The position numbers were made by a program, and so were the translations under genes. A stretch of 64,000 nt of DNA from Bacteroidales bacterium (lineage in GTDB: Bacteria > Bacteroidota > Bacteroidia > Bacteroidales > UBA932). The stretch spans positions 26,746-90,745 of the forward strand of contig JAQUBZ010000006.1 in NCBI GenBank assembly GCA_028686425.1, read 5' to 3'. Below the pieces are notes generated by a model. That model had not been told where the DNA came from, did no database searches, and saw only the letters and a program-made list of their open reading frames with translations. Shown here one piece after another: positions 27,549-35,594 of the stretch; positions within the stretch are counted from its first letter, which is position 1, and each line of letters opens with the position of its first letter.

Positions 27549-29156
27549 TTAAAACGAAATGCCTGTTGTAAAAGTGACGGAATGATGCATATTACCTTTC
27601 AAATATACAATGTTCAGTCCATCAATAAATTTATAATCTACGTCAACATAGCCTGTTATCCCTTTCTTAAAGAAATGGGAATATCTGAATCCGGCATTTG
27701 CATTGATTCTACCTGCCGTAAGAAATTCAAACTCTCTCTGCAAAGCTGTCTCCATAGTTTTGGGGACTTTCTGTGTGGTAACGGGGGCGTAAGTACCATC
27801 ATTAAACATGGTTCCCGTCCCGAAGCCATACCCTCCGCCAAGTCTGAATCCGTATATCTGTTTATCTTTTATTATATTATAATTTCCCGATAAATAGCCT
27901 ATTACACTCAAAATATCCTGTTTCCTATAGAAAGGATAGATAGATGTTGTAAGATCTCTGTAAAAGGCATCTGCACCGGCTTTAAGGACAATTTCAGGGC
28001 AATATGACCTTATGCCCAGATTGGCCGTATATTCGAGATTGCCGACAATAGTGGCTCTATCGCACACTTCGTTATTGCCGAAGTAGCTGATAGTCTGTTT
28101 GCCGTCCTGATAGTTAATTCTATATATGTTTTCGTTATTGGAAAGCTGTCTGTATGAGGCTGCAATCTTTACAATATGCTGTGATGTCGTGTTGCTGAAA
28201 GAAAGATGACCCGAGTAGTCAAGCTCCATCCCGTTATCTTCCAGATAGACAATGGTTGACTGAGACCTCTTACCATAATATCCGTTTCTTGACTTGTAGG
28301 TAAATTCGTTGAAGAAATGCACTTCAGGTGAAATCTTGAAATCAAGCTGAAGTGAACCTCCCTGAAATTTACTCACACTCGGAATGTTGGAAGCAAGATC
28401 GGTATAACCTTGTTCCGCAGACTGTTCACGTTTTCCGTAAAACGCTCCGAAATCAATCAGATAGTCATAAAACTTATCTGTGGTTCCGTAAATGTTGAAA
28501 TAGAGACTTTCGACATATCTCTTGTATAGGTAGTTAAGCCCGATATTGACCACATTGCCCAACTGATAGCTCAATCCTGCGGTTACAGTCATATTCAACA
28601 AGCCGTTGGAATGACGAATATCTCTTGCCTTGGAGTAGTTGCCGCTTGTATAATCAATCTTGCCACCGATACGAAATCCTTTGGCAACATCCACACCTAC
28701 GCCTCCGACGAGATGATACATTTCCTTTGTCTTACGACCGTATGTTGTATCGGACATTTCAACAATATTAAAGGACGAGAAATAGGGGTCGATAAAGACC
28801 GAACCCCCCATTTCCTGCCCTCTGAAATAATCATAAGAGAGTTTCCCGTAGAGAAATACATTTTCTCCGAGACGGGAAAATGACTCTGTCATTGCACCGA
28901 TATCATAACTATTGCCGGATTGATGATAATTGACAAAACCGCCATTGCCTTTGTTGAAAGCTGCTTCAAATATTGAAGTATTTTGGACGGGGATATTGCA
29001 TAATCCCGAAGCATTATTACTTGTCAACCAGCCATTGGAATTCTTGATAAAATCAAAATTATAATAGTTTTTATCCGATGACTGAGCTTTCAGAGTGTAT
29101 GAACACACACCCAAAAGCAATAACATCCATCCAACTCTAATTACATATCGTTTCAT
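27549..29156 (-). CDS. DUF6850-family outer-membrane beta-barrel protein
   Basis: This 535-residue protein has a signal peptide (about 1-24, ending LKAQ) and then repeated alternating amphipathic strands typical of an outer-membrane barrel (for example VGVDVAKGFRIGGKIDYTSG, SLQLDFKISPEVHFFNEFTY, GFRYSHFFKKGITGYVDVDY). The terminal strand ends HSVTFTTGISF, with a final aromatic residue as in many barrel proteins. It resembles DUF6850 proteins, which are found next to TonB receptors and DUF4876 lipoproteins. Its position six bases after the DUF4876 gene fits that. No biochemical function is known to me; a channel or receptor role is an inference. Confidence 0.72.
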   Translation of the reverse strand: MKRYVIRVGWMLLLLGVCSYTLKAQSSDKNYYNFDFIKNSNGWLTSNNASGLCNIPVQNTSIFEAAFNKGNGGFVNYHQSGNSYDIGAMTESFSRLGENVFLYGKLSYDYFRGQEMGGSVFIDPYFSSFNIVEMSDTTYGRKTKEMYHLVGGVGVDVAKGFRIGGKIDYTSGNYSKARDIRHSNGLLNMTVTAGLSYQLGNVVNIGLNYLYKRYVESLYFNIYGTTDKFYDYLIDFGAFYGKREQSAEQGYTDLASNIPSVSKFQGGSLQLDFKISPEVHFFNEFTYKSRNGYYGKRSQSTIVYLEDNGMELDYSGHLSFSNTTSQHIVKIAASYRQLSNNENIYRINYQDGKQTISYFGNNEVCDRATIVGNLEYTANLGIRSYCPEIVLKAGADAFYRDLTTSIYPFYRKQDILSVIGYLSGNYNIIKDKQIYGFRLGGGYGFGTGTMFNDGTYAPVTTQKVPKTMETALQREFEFLTAGRINANAGFRYSHFFKKGITGYVDVDYKFIDGLNIVYLKGNMHHSVTFTTGISF

Positions 29157-29162
29157 GATTGT

Positions 29163-30506
29163 TTATTTTCTTAATGCTGCCTGTTTGCGCATGTGATAAT
29201 CGTTTGTAGAATTGTTGGTATCCATGAAGATGATGACTGCACCGTTCTTGATTGAAGCTTCTGCATCGAGTCCGCTCGGATCTGTAGTACCACCCTCAAC
29301 ATCTGATGTACCGAGGCTGTATCCTGAGACAAGTTTACCCGTATTTCCTGGATAAGCTTCGGTAGCTGCCTTGTCAATGTTACGATATATCGAATAACCT
29401 TTGTTATTTATAAATGGAATATTACCTGCATCAACCTCTGCAATAAGACGTTTCTGATTGTTTGTCGCACCTATCTTGAATCCCTCGACAGCATCGATAA
29501 CCCAATCGGTAGGAACCCATTTACGTTTCATGACAGCAAGGTTGTTGTATAAGTTTTCATTTGAAGTATCTTCAAAGAACGATTGAGGAGTAACACCGTC
29601 CGGGGTGATGAAAATAAAGAATGCAGGGCTTGCCACCGATGTTGTCCAACCATTGCCACTACCATATTTGTAAGCTTTCAAATATTGAGAGGTAGGTATT
29701 TTTTCTGATGGTACCGGATACCACGAAGTATTATTGTAACCACTTTCAGGATCATAACACGGATAGTATGAAGCATCGCTCAAATCGACTGAATTGACAT
29801 AAGTCTGAGTGTTGTCGATTGCACCGGCAATAACGACTACTACTTGTGAATAGGGTTTCAGAATAGGAGCATTTGTGCCAAATGACCAATAGCCGTGACC
29901 TGCAGGAACTTTGTGCTGACTTTCGTATGAAAGGACACCATTAACATAGTCATTGTTTGTGCCGCTTGAATTATATGGCAGAGGAATGGCAATACAGAGA
30001 TTCTTCAAGTCGGCATCAATCGGAGAGTTGTTATAAAGTACCATGTATTTGTCATACGCAAAAGAGCCTGAGCCGTCATTCTTAGGGCAGCCTCCGATAT
30101 ATACCTCTTTGATGATGATTTGTTTGGCTTCGGATTCAATCATAGTGACATTGACAGGCAGAGGATTCTTCTCCCAATCTTTAGTTACGGTTACACCCGA
30201 TTTGATTCCGTTAAACGAAACAGCCGTACCGGCACTTGCTCTTGTTTCAAAAGCAGAAATATCGTACATGCCGGCAACTACAGCAAGAACTGCTGTACCG
30301 TTTGCATCGGTTACGCTTGAATATTCCATTTCATTGGTGGTATTTTTGGCGGTAACGGTCACACCGGCAACAGCCGTAAATTCACTTCCGACAGGGTACT
30401 CAAGAGATACAGTCACATTGTAAGTCTTGTAAGGATCGTCTTTATGACAAGAGCATAAAGTCAGGGCTACAAGAGCACAAAATAGGATTGTCAGTAATTT
30501 TTTCAT
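29163..30506 (-). CDS. DUF4876-family lipoprotein
   Basis: This 447-residue lipoprotein has lipobox CSCHKDDPYK; the acidic/lysine stretch after the cysteine resembles surface-export signals of Bacteroidetes lipoproteins. Residues about 30-125 look like an Ig/carboxypeptidase-regulatory-like beta domain. The rest (IIIKEVYIGGCPKNDG, YMVLYNNSPIDADLKNLCIA, EAYPGNTGKLVSGYSLG) resembles a lamin-tail-like fold, as expected for DUF4876. It is located between the TonB receptor and DUF6850 barrel genes. It is probably a surface-exposed accessory of the receptor; the ligand is unknown. Confidence 0.75.
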   Translation of the reverse strand: MKKLLTILFCALVALTLCSCHKDDPYKTYNVTVSLEYPVGSEFTAVAGVTVTAKNTTNEMEYSSVTDANGTAVLAVVAGMYDISAFETRASAGTAVSFNGIKSGVTVTKDWEKNPLPVNVTMIESEAKQIIIKEVYIGGCPKNDGSGSFAYDKYMVLYNNSPIDADLKNLCIAIPLPYNSSGTNNDYVNGVLSYESQHKVPAGHGYWSFGTNAPILKPYSQVVVVIAGAIDNTQTYVNSVDLSDASYYPCYDPESGYNNTSWYPVPSEKIPTSQYLKAYKYGSGNGWTTSVASPAFFIFITPDGVTPQSFFEDTSNENLYNNLAVMKRKWVPTDWVIDAVEGFKIGATNNQKRLIAEVDAGNIPFINNKGYSIYRNIDKAATEAYPGNTGKLVSGYSLGTSDVEGGTTDPSGLDAEASIKNGAVIIFMDTNNSTNDYHMRKQAALRK

Positions 30507-30532
30507 GATAAAATGTTTATTGTATTAGTAAA

Positions 30533-33472
30533 TTATATTTTCAGTCGTAAAGTCAGTCCGTAATAGAATCGTGGAATATACTCGGAATAAAAGAGAGATG
30601 TCTCCAGATCGGCTTGTGAGGAGTGATATTTGGCTGTAGTATTAAAGAAGTTGTTGGCATAGAAAGACAAGGATGCAATCTTGCCGATTTCTTTGGTAAC
30701 ACTGATACTTGCGCTAAAATATGGGGAAATAACATTTCCTCTGAAATAATAATTGCTAGAAGTTTTTTTAACTAACTGGTTCAACTCCGAAAAGAGTTTA
30801 GGGTCATTATCCTTGGCCCATATAAATTTCTCGAGGAAAGGAATCTTCGTATCAGGATCACTGAAAGTCGAATAATACAGTGGATACTTGGCCGCAAAAG
30901 TATAAATGTCGTTGAATTCTGTTCCGATAGGCAGATTGTTATCTTTTCCGATAGGATATACTATCTGACCTCCACTATATTCCGATATATTGTGAGTGTA
31001 TGTATATAAAGCACTTTCAACTCTCAATGAGAATATCAGACGTGCTTTTGGAATATGTGTGGTAAAAGTAACGTTGTTGCGAACTCTGGCAGACTCGCTT
31101 CCATTGCTTGTCATGTTGTCGGATCCCACATAATATCCTACATACTGATAAGGGGTAACCCCGTCTGACATAGTCACTGCATTAGGATAATTGCTATTGA
31201 TAACTTCGGAATATCCTCTGTAATGGTAATAGGTACCGTCAATCCTTATGGAAGTCATAATCGGTTTGATCTGTCCGAAATCAATCACCCATTCGATACC
31301 TTTTCTTACAGCAGGAATAGGCTCGTTCACCATTGTGGTCTGACTGACAAACATATTCTTATCCTTATATTCCAATATCCGGTCGGCAATCGCTCCGGTC
31401 TTGTCTTTTACCGTGACAACGCCGCTCTTTTGATCTATCTCATAAATTCTGTTGGCAGACGGAATAGGGCACGATTCGAGGTTACGCTGATCAGTCCACT
31501 TATAGGTAAACGGAGTATAAGTCTGGAGTGAAGTATAAGCATTAAGTGTTTTATTATAGTATGCTGATAATGAAACTTTCACACCGGCAACATCTGCCTC
31601 TATTCCAATTTCCGACTGCTGACCTTTCTGCCAACGCAGATCAGGATTGTACTCAATAGTCTTTGGTAAAATATAATAGGCATAATATGCAGAACCGTCA
31701 GCAGTTGTAGCCGGAGCAAACACTTGCACTTGATAGTAGCTCGGTGCCGGATACAAGACACTGAATGATGGCAGTTTGACAGCCACACCCCAACTCGCCC
31801 TTGCAGACAACTCTCTCAACACGCGGCTTTTATTGTATCTGAAGATGTTGTATTTGGCATTGAATCTGGGAGAGAGACTGTTGACAGTGCCATAACCCGA
31901 ATTGTTAATCATGGTCCATTCGGAACGGATGCCACCGATCAGATTGAGAGATGTAGTTCCGATGGGAATAGTGATGTTGTCCTCTGCATAAGCTGCAATA
32001 TTGTTGATAAACGGAACTTCGTTGTAAGGATATGGTCTCCAGTCAGGAGCGAGCGAAAGATCCTCATAATAAGCCCCTTCCCCAAGATTTCCACTCCCTG
32101 TATAGTTGATTCCGAGCTTCACTTTATTGATTATCGAACCGAAATCGTGTGCCCAATTGACTTTCAAATGTATATTGTAATCCAGCGGCTTGTTATCGAC
32201 AAACTTTTTTTCATACCAATAGCCTGCAGGTCTCAAAATAACTTCCGCATCAGGATTCACGCTGTATGGTGTGGAAACGAAATACCCTTCGGTCATACCG
32301 TGAAGAGAGGAAGTCGATCCTGCACTTGATTTATTTGTATTTTCAGTACTCATCTGATTGGAATATACGATGGAGCCGGTCAGTTCGACATTTGTAATCC
32401 ATTGCTTGTTGAGCAGCCAATTGAGAGAGAAGTTTCCCCTGATGGTATTGTCCTTGACCTTCTTGTAAGTATCTTTAAATGCGTCTGGGTCGGCCATGTC
32501 GTTATAACCTCCGAGGTTTCCTGTAACACCGGCTGAAAATTTGACCGGCTGGTCTCCGGACATAAAGGTATTGGAATAAATGGCCGACAGATTGTTTCTG
32601 TCGTAGGTGGTATATGGAGAGGCGAGCTGCGCTATAGACTTTGTCCTCTCGGCGCTGATGTTCAGAACCCCCGTCTTCCCTCCGAGGTCAATACCTTTGC
32701 TGATAGAATATTGTTTTGTATTCGGACTCATCGAAATTGTGGCCATCAGCGGAGTTTTTCCTTTCTTGGTATTGATCTTGACTATACCGTTTGTCATATC
32801 TCCGTGTTCTACAGAAGGAACACCTGTAATTACTTCGATAGACTCCACATTGGAAGAGGCCACATTCTTGGTGGAAGCCCCCTGAGTCTCCGAAAATGAA
32901 GAGTTGTTTGAAAGACGTATCCCGTCCACCTCGACTGCAGTGCCGAAAGAAGATAAACTCTTCTCGTTGGAACGTATTTCAATCCTTTGAAGAGCTCCGT
33001 CCGTCAAATTGGAAGATTTGAGAGACTGACCTCCGGGAAGAAGGGATGTAATATCGGCAACACTCACCACCTGCATGTGTTCAAGGGCAGTTCTGTCGAT
33101 TGTTCGGCTCGTAGTTGCACTATTGACATTCTCTTTGGCCGTCACGACTGCGCTTGTCAATGTAAGGTCATCCTCTTCCAAATAAAATTTGGTATTGGTT
33201 ATATCCTTTGTGACATCTATTTCAAAATCCCTTGAGGCATAGCCCAGACAGGATATTTCGACTTTTGTTTTTCCCTTGGAAACTCCTTTGATTACAAATT
33301 CTCCCTTTTCATTCGCCACGGCCCACAACTCCTTATCTGTCATGACAACTGTGGCAAATTCTACCGGATCATTTGTTCCCTTTATCAGGACTTTTCCTGA
33401 AAACACATATTTCTGAGAAAAAGCAGAAATAGACAAAAACAACAGGACAATCGTCAAGGTTAAGTGTTTCAT
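30533..33472 (-). CDS. TonB-dependent outer-membrane receptor
   Basis: This 979-residue protein has a signal peptide (1-19, ending AFSQ), a carboxypeptidase-regulatory-like domain (about 22-105), a plug domain (about 120-235, with SSNVESIEVITGVPSVEHGD and NGIVKINTKKGK) and a 22-strand-type barrel ending in YYGLTLRLKI. It is not a SusC: it lacks a neighbouring SusD and the SusC plug motifs. It is the second gene of a probable operon with BACON, DUF4876 and DUF6850 partners and downstream peptidases. Uptake of a peptide, small protein or metal complex is a reasonable inference; the ligand is not known. Confidence 0.9.
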   Translation of the reverse strand: MKHLTLTIVLLFLSISAFSQKYVFSGKVLIKGTNDPVEFATVVMTDKELWAVANEKGEFVIKGVSKGKTKVEISCLGYASRDFEIDVTKDITNTKFYLEEDDLTLTSAVVTAKENVNSATTSRTIDRTALEHMQVVSVADITSLLPGGQSLKSSNLTDGALQRIEIRSNEKSLSSFGTAVEVDGIRLSNNSSFSETQGASTKNVASSNVESIEVITGVPSVEHGDMTNGIVKINTKKGKTPLMATISMSPNTKQYSISKGIDLGGKTGVLNISAERTKSIAQLASPYTTYDRNNLSAIYSNTFMSGDQPVKFSAGVTGNLGGYNDMADPDAFKDTYKKVKDNTIRGNFSLNWLLNKQWITNVELTGSIVYSNQMSTENTNKSSAGSTSSLHGMTEGYFVSTPYSVNPDAEVILRPAGYWYEKKFVDNKPLDYNIHLKVNWAHDFGSIINKVKLGINYTGSGNLGEGAYYEDLSLAPDWRPYPYNEVPFINNIAAYAEDNITIPIGTTSLNLIGGIRSEWTMINNSGYGTVNSLSPRFNAKYNIFRYNKSRVLRELSARASWGVAVKLPSFSVLYPAPSYYQVQVFAPATTADGSAYYAYYILPKTIEYNPDLRWQKGQQSEIGIEADVAGVKVSLSAYYNKTLNAYTSLQTYTPFTYKWTDQRNLESCPIPSANRIYEIDQKSGVVTVKDKTGAIADRILEYKDKNMFVSQTTMVNEPIPAVRKGIEWVIDFGQIKPIMTSIRIDGTYYHYRGYSEVINSNYPNAVTMSDGVTPYQYVGYYVGSDNMTSNGSESARVRNNVTFTTHIPKARLIFSLRVESALYTYTHNISEYSGGQIVYPIGKDNNLPIGTEFNDIYTFAAKYPLYYSTFSDPDTKIPFLEKFIWAKDNDPKLFSELNQLVKKTSSNYYFRGNVISPYFSASISVTKEIGKIASLSFYANNFFNTTAKYHSSQADLETSLFYSEYIPRFYYGLTLRLKI

Positions 33473-33483
33473 TGTATCTTAGT

Positions 33484-34089
33484 TTAATGGCTTAACTGAT
33501 TAATGGTAAATTGCGCTTTCACACTGCTGTCATCCTTCAAGGCCAGAGTTACGGCAAACTGCCTGTTGAGATCGGTCGTATTTTGAGGGATAATCACAAA
33601 AAGAGTTGCATTATTATCGCCGGATGCGGGAGAGACTGAAATCACAGGAGATATTTCAGCCACTGTCCATGACCTGTTGGAATAAACCGAAATATTAAGT
33701 CCTCCTCCATCTGCAACAGCCGTAAATTCACTCTGTGCAACATAAATAAAAGGCACTGCAGCCTGAGTAATGACTGTCTTGGCTGTGGCGGAAGCCTCTT
33801 CTCCCTTTGCCGTATATGTCACTCTTATTGATTGAGTATCAATAGATTCATTCTTAGAAACAACTATTTTCACCACTTCGCCGCCAACACCCGATGAGGG
33901 AGTTATTTTCACATTGTCACAATCACAACTTGCAGTCCATGATACGTTTGAGGTAACGATAACAGATATTGAACCACCGATATAATCCATTTCGGAAGTC
34001 AATACATCAACACTGATAGCAGGGGTTACCACTTTATGGCAGGAAACGAAAACCATAGCTGCAATAATTAATAGCGAGATTCTTTTCAT
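33484..34089 (-). CDS. Double BACON-domain lipoprotein
   Basis: This 201-residue lipoprotein has lipobox VFVSC (C17). Two tandem BACON-type Ig-like modules follow: the first at about 25-110 with SNVSWTASCD, the second at about 115-198 with SNRSWTVAEISPVISVSPASG. BACON domains are small beta-sandwich modules of Bacteroidetes surface lipoproteins, often adhesive or spacer-like. It is the first gene of the minus-strand block, 11 bases upstream of the TonB receptor gene, with a -7 promoter element at 34136-34143. It is likely a surface ligand-capture partner of the receptor. Confidence 0.82.
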   Translation of the reverse strand: MKRISLLIIAAMVFVSCHKVVTPAISVDVLTSEMDYIGGSISVIVTSNVSWTASCDCDNVKITPSSGVGGEVVKIVVSKNESIDTQSIRVTYTAKGEEASATAKTVITQAAVPFIYVAQSEFTAVADGGGLNISVYSNRSWTVAEISPVISVSPASGDNNATLFVIIPQNTTDLNRQFAVTLALKDDSSVKAQFTINQLSH

Positions 34090-34135
34090 ATAAGTAATTT
34101 TATTAAAAATAGCACAATTATTGCTTTACAGCCTA

Positions 34136-34143
34136 CAAAGGTA
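34136..34143 (-). promoter_or_regulatory. Putative -7 promoter element of the BACON/TonB-receptor operon
   Basis: On the minus strand this reads TACCTTTG, an exact TAnnTTTG match, 46 bases before the ATG at 34089. It lies 11 bases from the oppositely oriented element at 34155-34162, so the two promoters overlap. This is the only clear promoter match found ahead of the 29-kb minus-strand block. Confidence 0.5.
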
Positions 34144-34154
34144 CATTTTTTTTA

Positions 34155-34162
34155 TAACTTTG
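34155..34162 (+). promoter_or_regulatory. Putative -7 promoter element of the divergent BACON lipoprotein
   Basis: TAACTTTG matches TAnnTTTG exactly and sits 18 bases before the ATG at 34181. The region expected to hold its -33 element coincides with the likely start site of the minus-strand promoter, so the two may interfere with each other. Confidence 0.55.
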
Positions 34163-34180
34163 CCACATATTAAATACCTG

Positions 34181-34531
34181 ATGAAGAAAATACCTGCATT
34201 TTTTGCCTCAACTATTCTCGTTTTGGTTGCAATCGCACAGTTTACCTCCTGCGAAAAATACGTATTGCCCGAACTCGATGTAAGTGAAGACACTTTATTG
34301 TTTAGTAAAAAGGCTCAATTTCAGACAATTAACATAGTTACTAATGTTTCGTGGGCTTTGGAGGCTCCCGTACTTGAGACATGGCTCAACTGCTCGCCAA
34401 TCTTCGGAGAAGGCGACTCGATTGTAACTGTAACTGTTCAGGAGAATACCGGCGAAATGCGAACCGCTGACGTTTCCATATTTTCCGAGACCATCAAAAG
34501 AAAGCTCGTAATTATACAGGACAGCATTTAG
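34181..34531 (+). CDS. Single BACON-domain lipoprotein
   Basis: This encodes 116 residues from ATG 34181, chosen because the signal peptide MKKIPAFFASTILVL begins there and the -7 element lies 18 bases upstream. The lipobox FTSC is followed by EKYVLPELDVSEDTLLFSKK and one BACON-like module with the typical TNVSWALEAP and IFGEGDSIVTVTVQENTG blocks. It is divergent from the double-BACON gene and shares its promoter region. It may have arisen from the same family, but the partner is unknown. Its 3' end overlaps the tail of a degraded winged-helix remnant on the opposite strand. Confidence 0.75.
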   Translation: MKKIPAFFASTILVLVAIAQFTSCEKYVLPELDVSEDTLLFSKKAQFQTINIVTNVSWALEAPVLETWLNCSPIFGEGDSIVTVTVQENTGEMRTADVSIFSETIKRKLVIIQDSI

Positions 34532-34661
34532 ATACAATTTTCCAATGCCCGTTCTTGTCTGACCCGACACGGACAATGAGACCTTTTTCAACCAAAAGTT
34601 TAATACCTCGCGCTACAGTAATGCGCGATTGGGATTGACCGACTTTCCGCACGGCGCAATA
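34512..34661 (-). pseudogene. Remnant of a winged-helix C-terminal domain
   Basis: Reading the minus strand from 34661 gives 49 codons ending at TAA 34512-34514. They include VGQSQSRITVARGIKLLVEKG followed by VRVGSDKNGHWKIV. This is the pattern of the C-terminal winged helix of Bacteroidetes ATP-binding (AlbA_2/RecG-like) and Fic-associated regulators. An in-frame TAA at 34662-34664 sits directly upstream, no ATG start exists, and the remaining domains are missing, so I read it as a gene fragment left by deletion. It overlaps the end of the BACON gene by 20 bases. A short functional ORF from GTG 34652 is possible but unlikely. Confidence 0.6.
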
Positions 34662-34668
34662 TTATAAC

Positions 34669-34712
34669 AAAATTCCTCAAACTTCACAAATTACGTAAGT
34701 TTGAGGAATTTT
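34669..34712. terminator. Strong bidirectional hairpin (16-bp perfect stem)
   Basis: The arms 34669-34684 and 34697-34712 are exact reverse complements, around a 12-base loop at 34685-34696. The right arm runs into a T-rich tract on the plus strand, and the left arm is A-rich, which gives U-rich RNA on the minus strand. It lies between the plus-strand BACON gene and the stop of the SIS gene (34765, minus). It would therefore work as a shared intrinsic terminator for both converging transcription units. Confidence 0.8.
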
Positions 34713-34764
34713 ATTTTCGTTTATTCTTCTGTCAGTCTCTTTCTGTTATGAAATCTGCAGATTA

Positions 34765-35526
34765 TTATAGTCCTACAACTCTTCTCTTGTATTCTTTGAT
34801 ACAGGCATCAAGTCTTTCGTGAGCCGTGGTGTCACCCGGAACATTGTGTGAAGGGTGAATGTAAAGTTTCACTCCGCGGTCTGCAAGGATTTCTGCAACA
34901 GTGCAGATAGTCATCCATACTGTTGTGATGAAAGCAACTGTAGAGATAGGACCGATCTTGTCCTGATGTCCTTTCAAATCGACTGAAGCATCAACGAGAG
35001 GGCAGCATGAGTCAACTACGTAATCTGCTATCTGAAACAGATTCTTTCCCCCCGAATGGCGAGGTTTCTTGTCGCCTGTCTGGGCAGCCGAACCAAACAC
35101 AATGACCTTCATGCCACGTTTTTTGGCTTCAAGGGCTACATCGATATTGACGGCATTTATACCGGTATGAGAGAAAAGCCATAACACATCTCTCTTATCG
35201 AAATTCCAGCTTTTCATGATTGCCTGACCGTAACCTTCTGTCCTTTCAAGGAAAAGGAACTGATCGATACCCATTTCACCGGTGATATGGGTGAAAAATG
35301 TCAATGGAAGCTCACATAGCGGGTGAAATCCTACGAAACCACCGATACGCGGATACATTTCTTCAATAGGAAGGTTTGCGTGACCGCAACCGAAAGTGTG
35401 TACCCAGCGACCTGCCTGGATAGTGTCTGCCATTACCTCTGCAACTTTCTTGATGTTCTCCATCTGAGTTGCATCAATTGTGTTCATAACGCTCTGGGCG
35501 TTTTTTAACCATTCTTGTGCTAACAT
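34765..35526 (-). CDS. SIS-domain protein, UPF0309-like sugar-phosphate isomerase/binding protein
   Basis: This 253-residue cytoplasmic protein has one SIS domain (about 30-200). HTFGCGHANLPIEEMYPR lies in the glycine-rich phosphosugar-binding region and DVLWLFSHTGINAV in the second motif. The C-terminal part has HPSHNVPGDTTAHERL. It resembles UPF0309 proteins, whose substrates are not defined; SIS domains generally bind or isomerise phosphosugars. It lies 68 bases after a GH18 chitinase-like gene on the same strand, which makes an amino-sugar-phosphate role plausible. The hairpin at 34669-34712 follows it and should terminate the transcript. Confidence 0.82.
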   Translation of the reverse strand: MLAQEWLKNAQSVMNTIDATQMENIKKVAEVMADTIQAGRWVHTFGCGHANLPIEEMYPRIGGFVGFHPLCELPLTFFTHITGEMGIDQFLFLERTEGYGQAIMKSWNFDKRDVLWLFSHTGINAVNIDVALEAKKRGMKVIVFGSAAQTGDKKPRHSGGKNLFQIADYVVDSCCPLVDASVDLKGHQDKIGPISTVAFITTVWMTICTVAEILADRGVKLYIHPSHNVPGDTTAHERLDACIKEYKRRVVGL

Positions 35527-35594
35527 TTTAAATATTTTTGTGCATTCGGGAGTTGAAAGACGAGCTGTCTATCTGCCCCGTAAATGCTGTTTTT

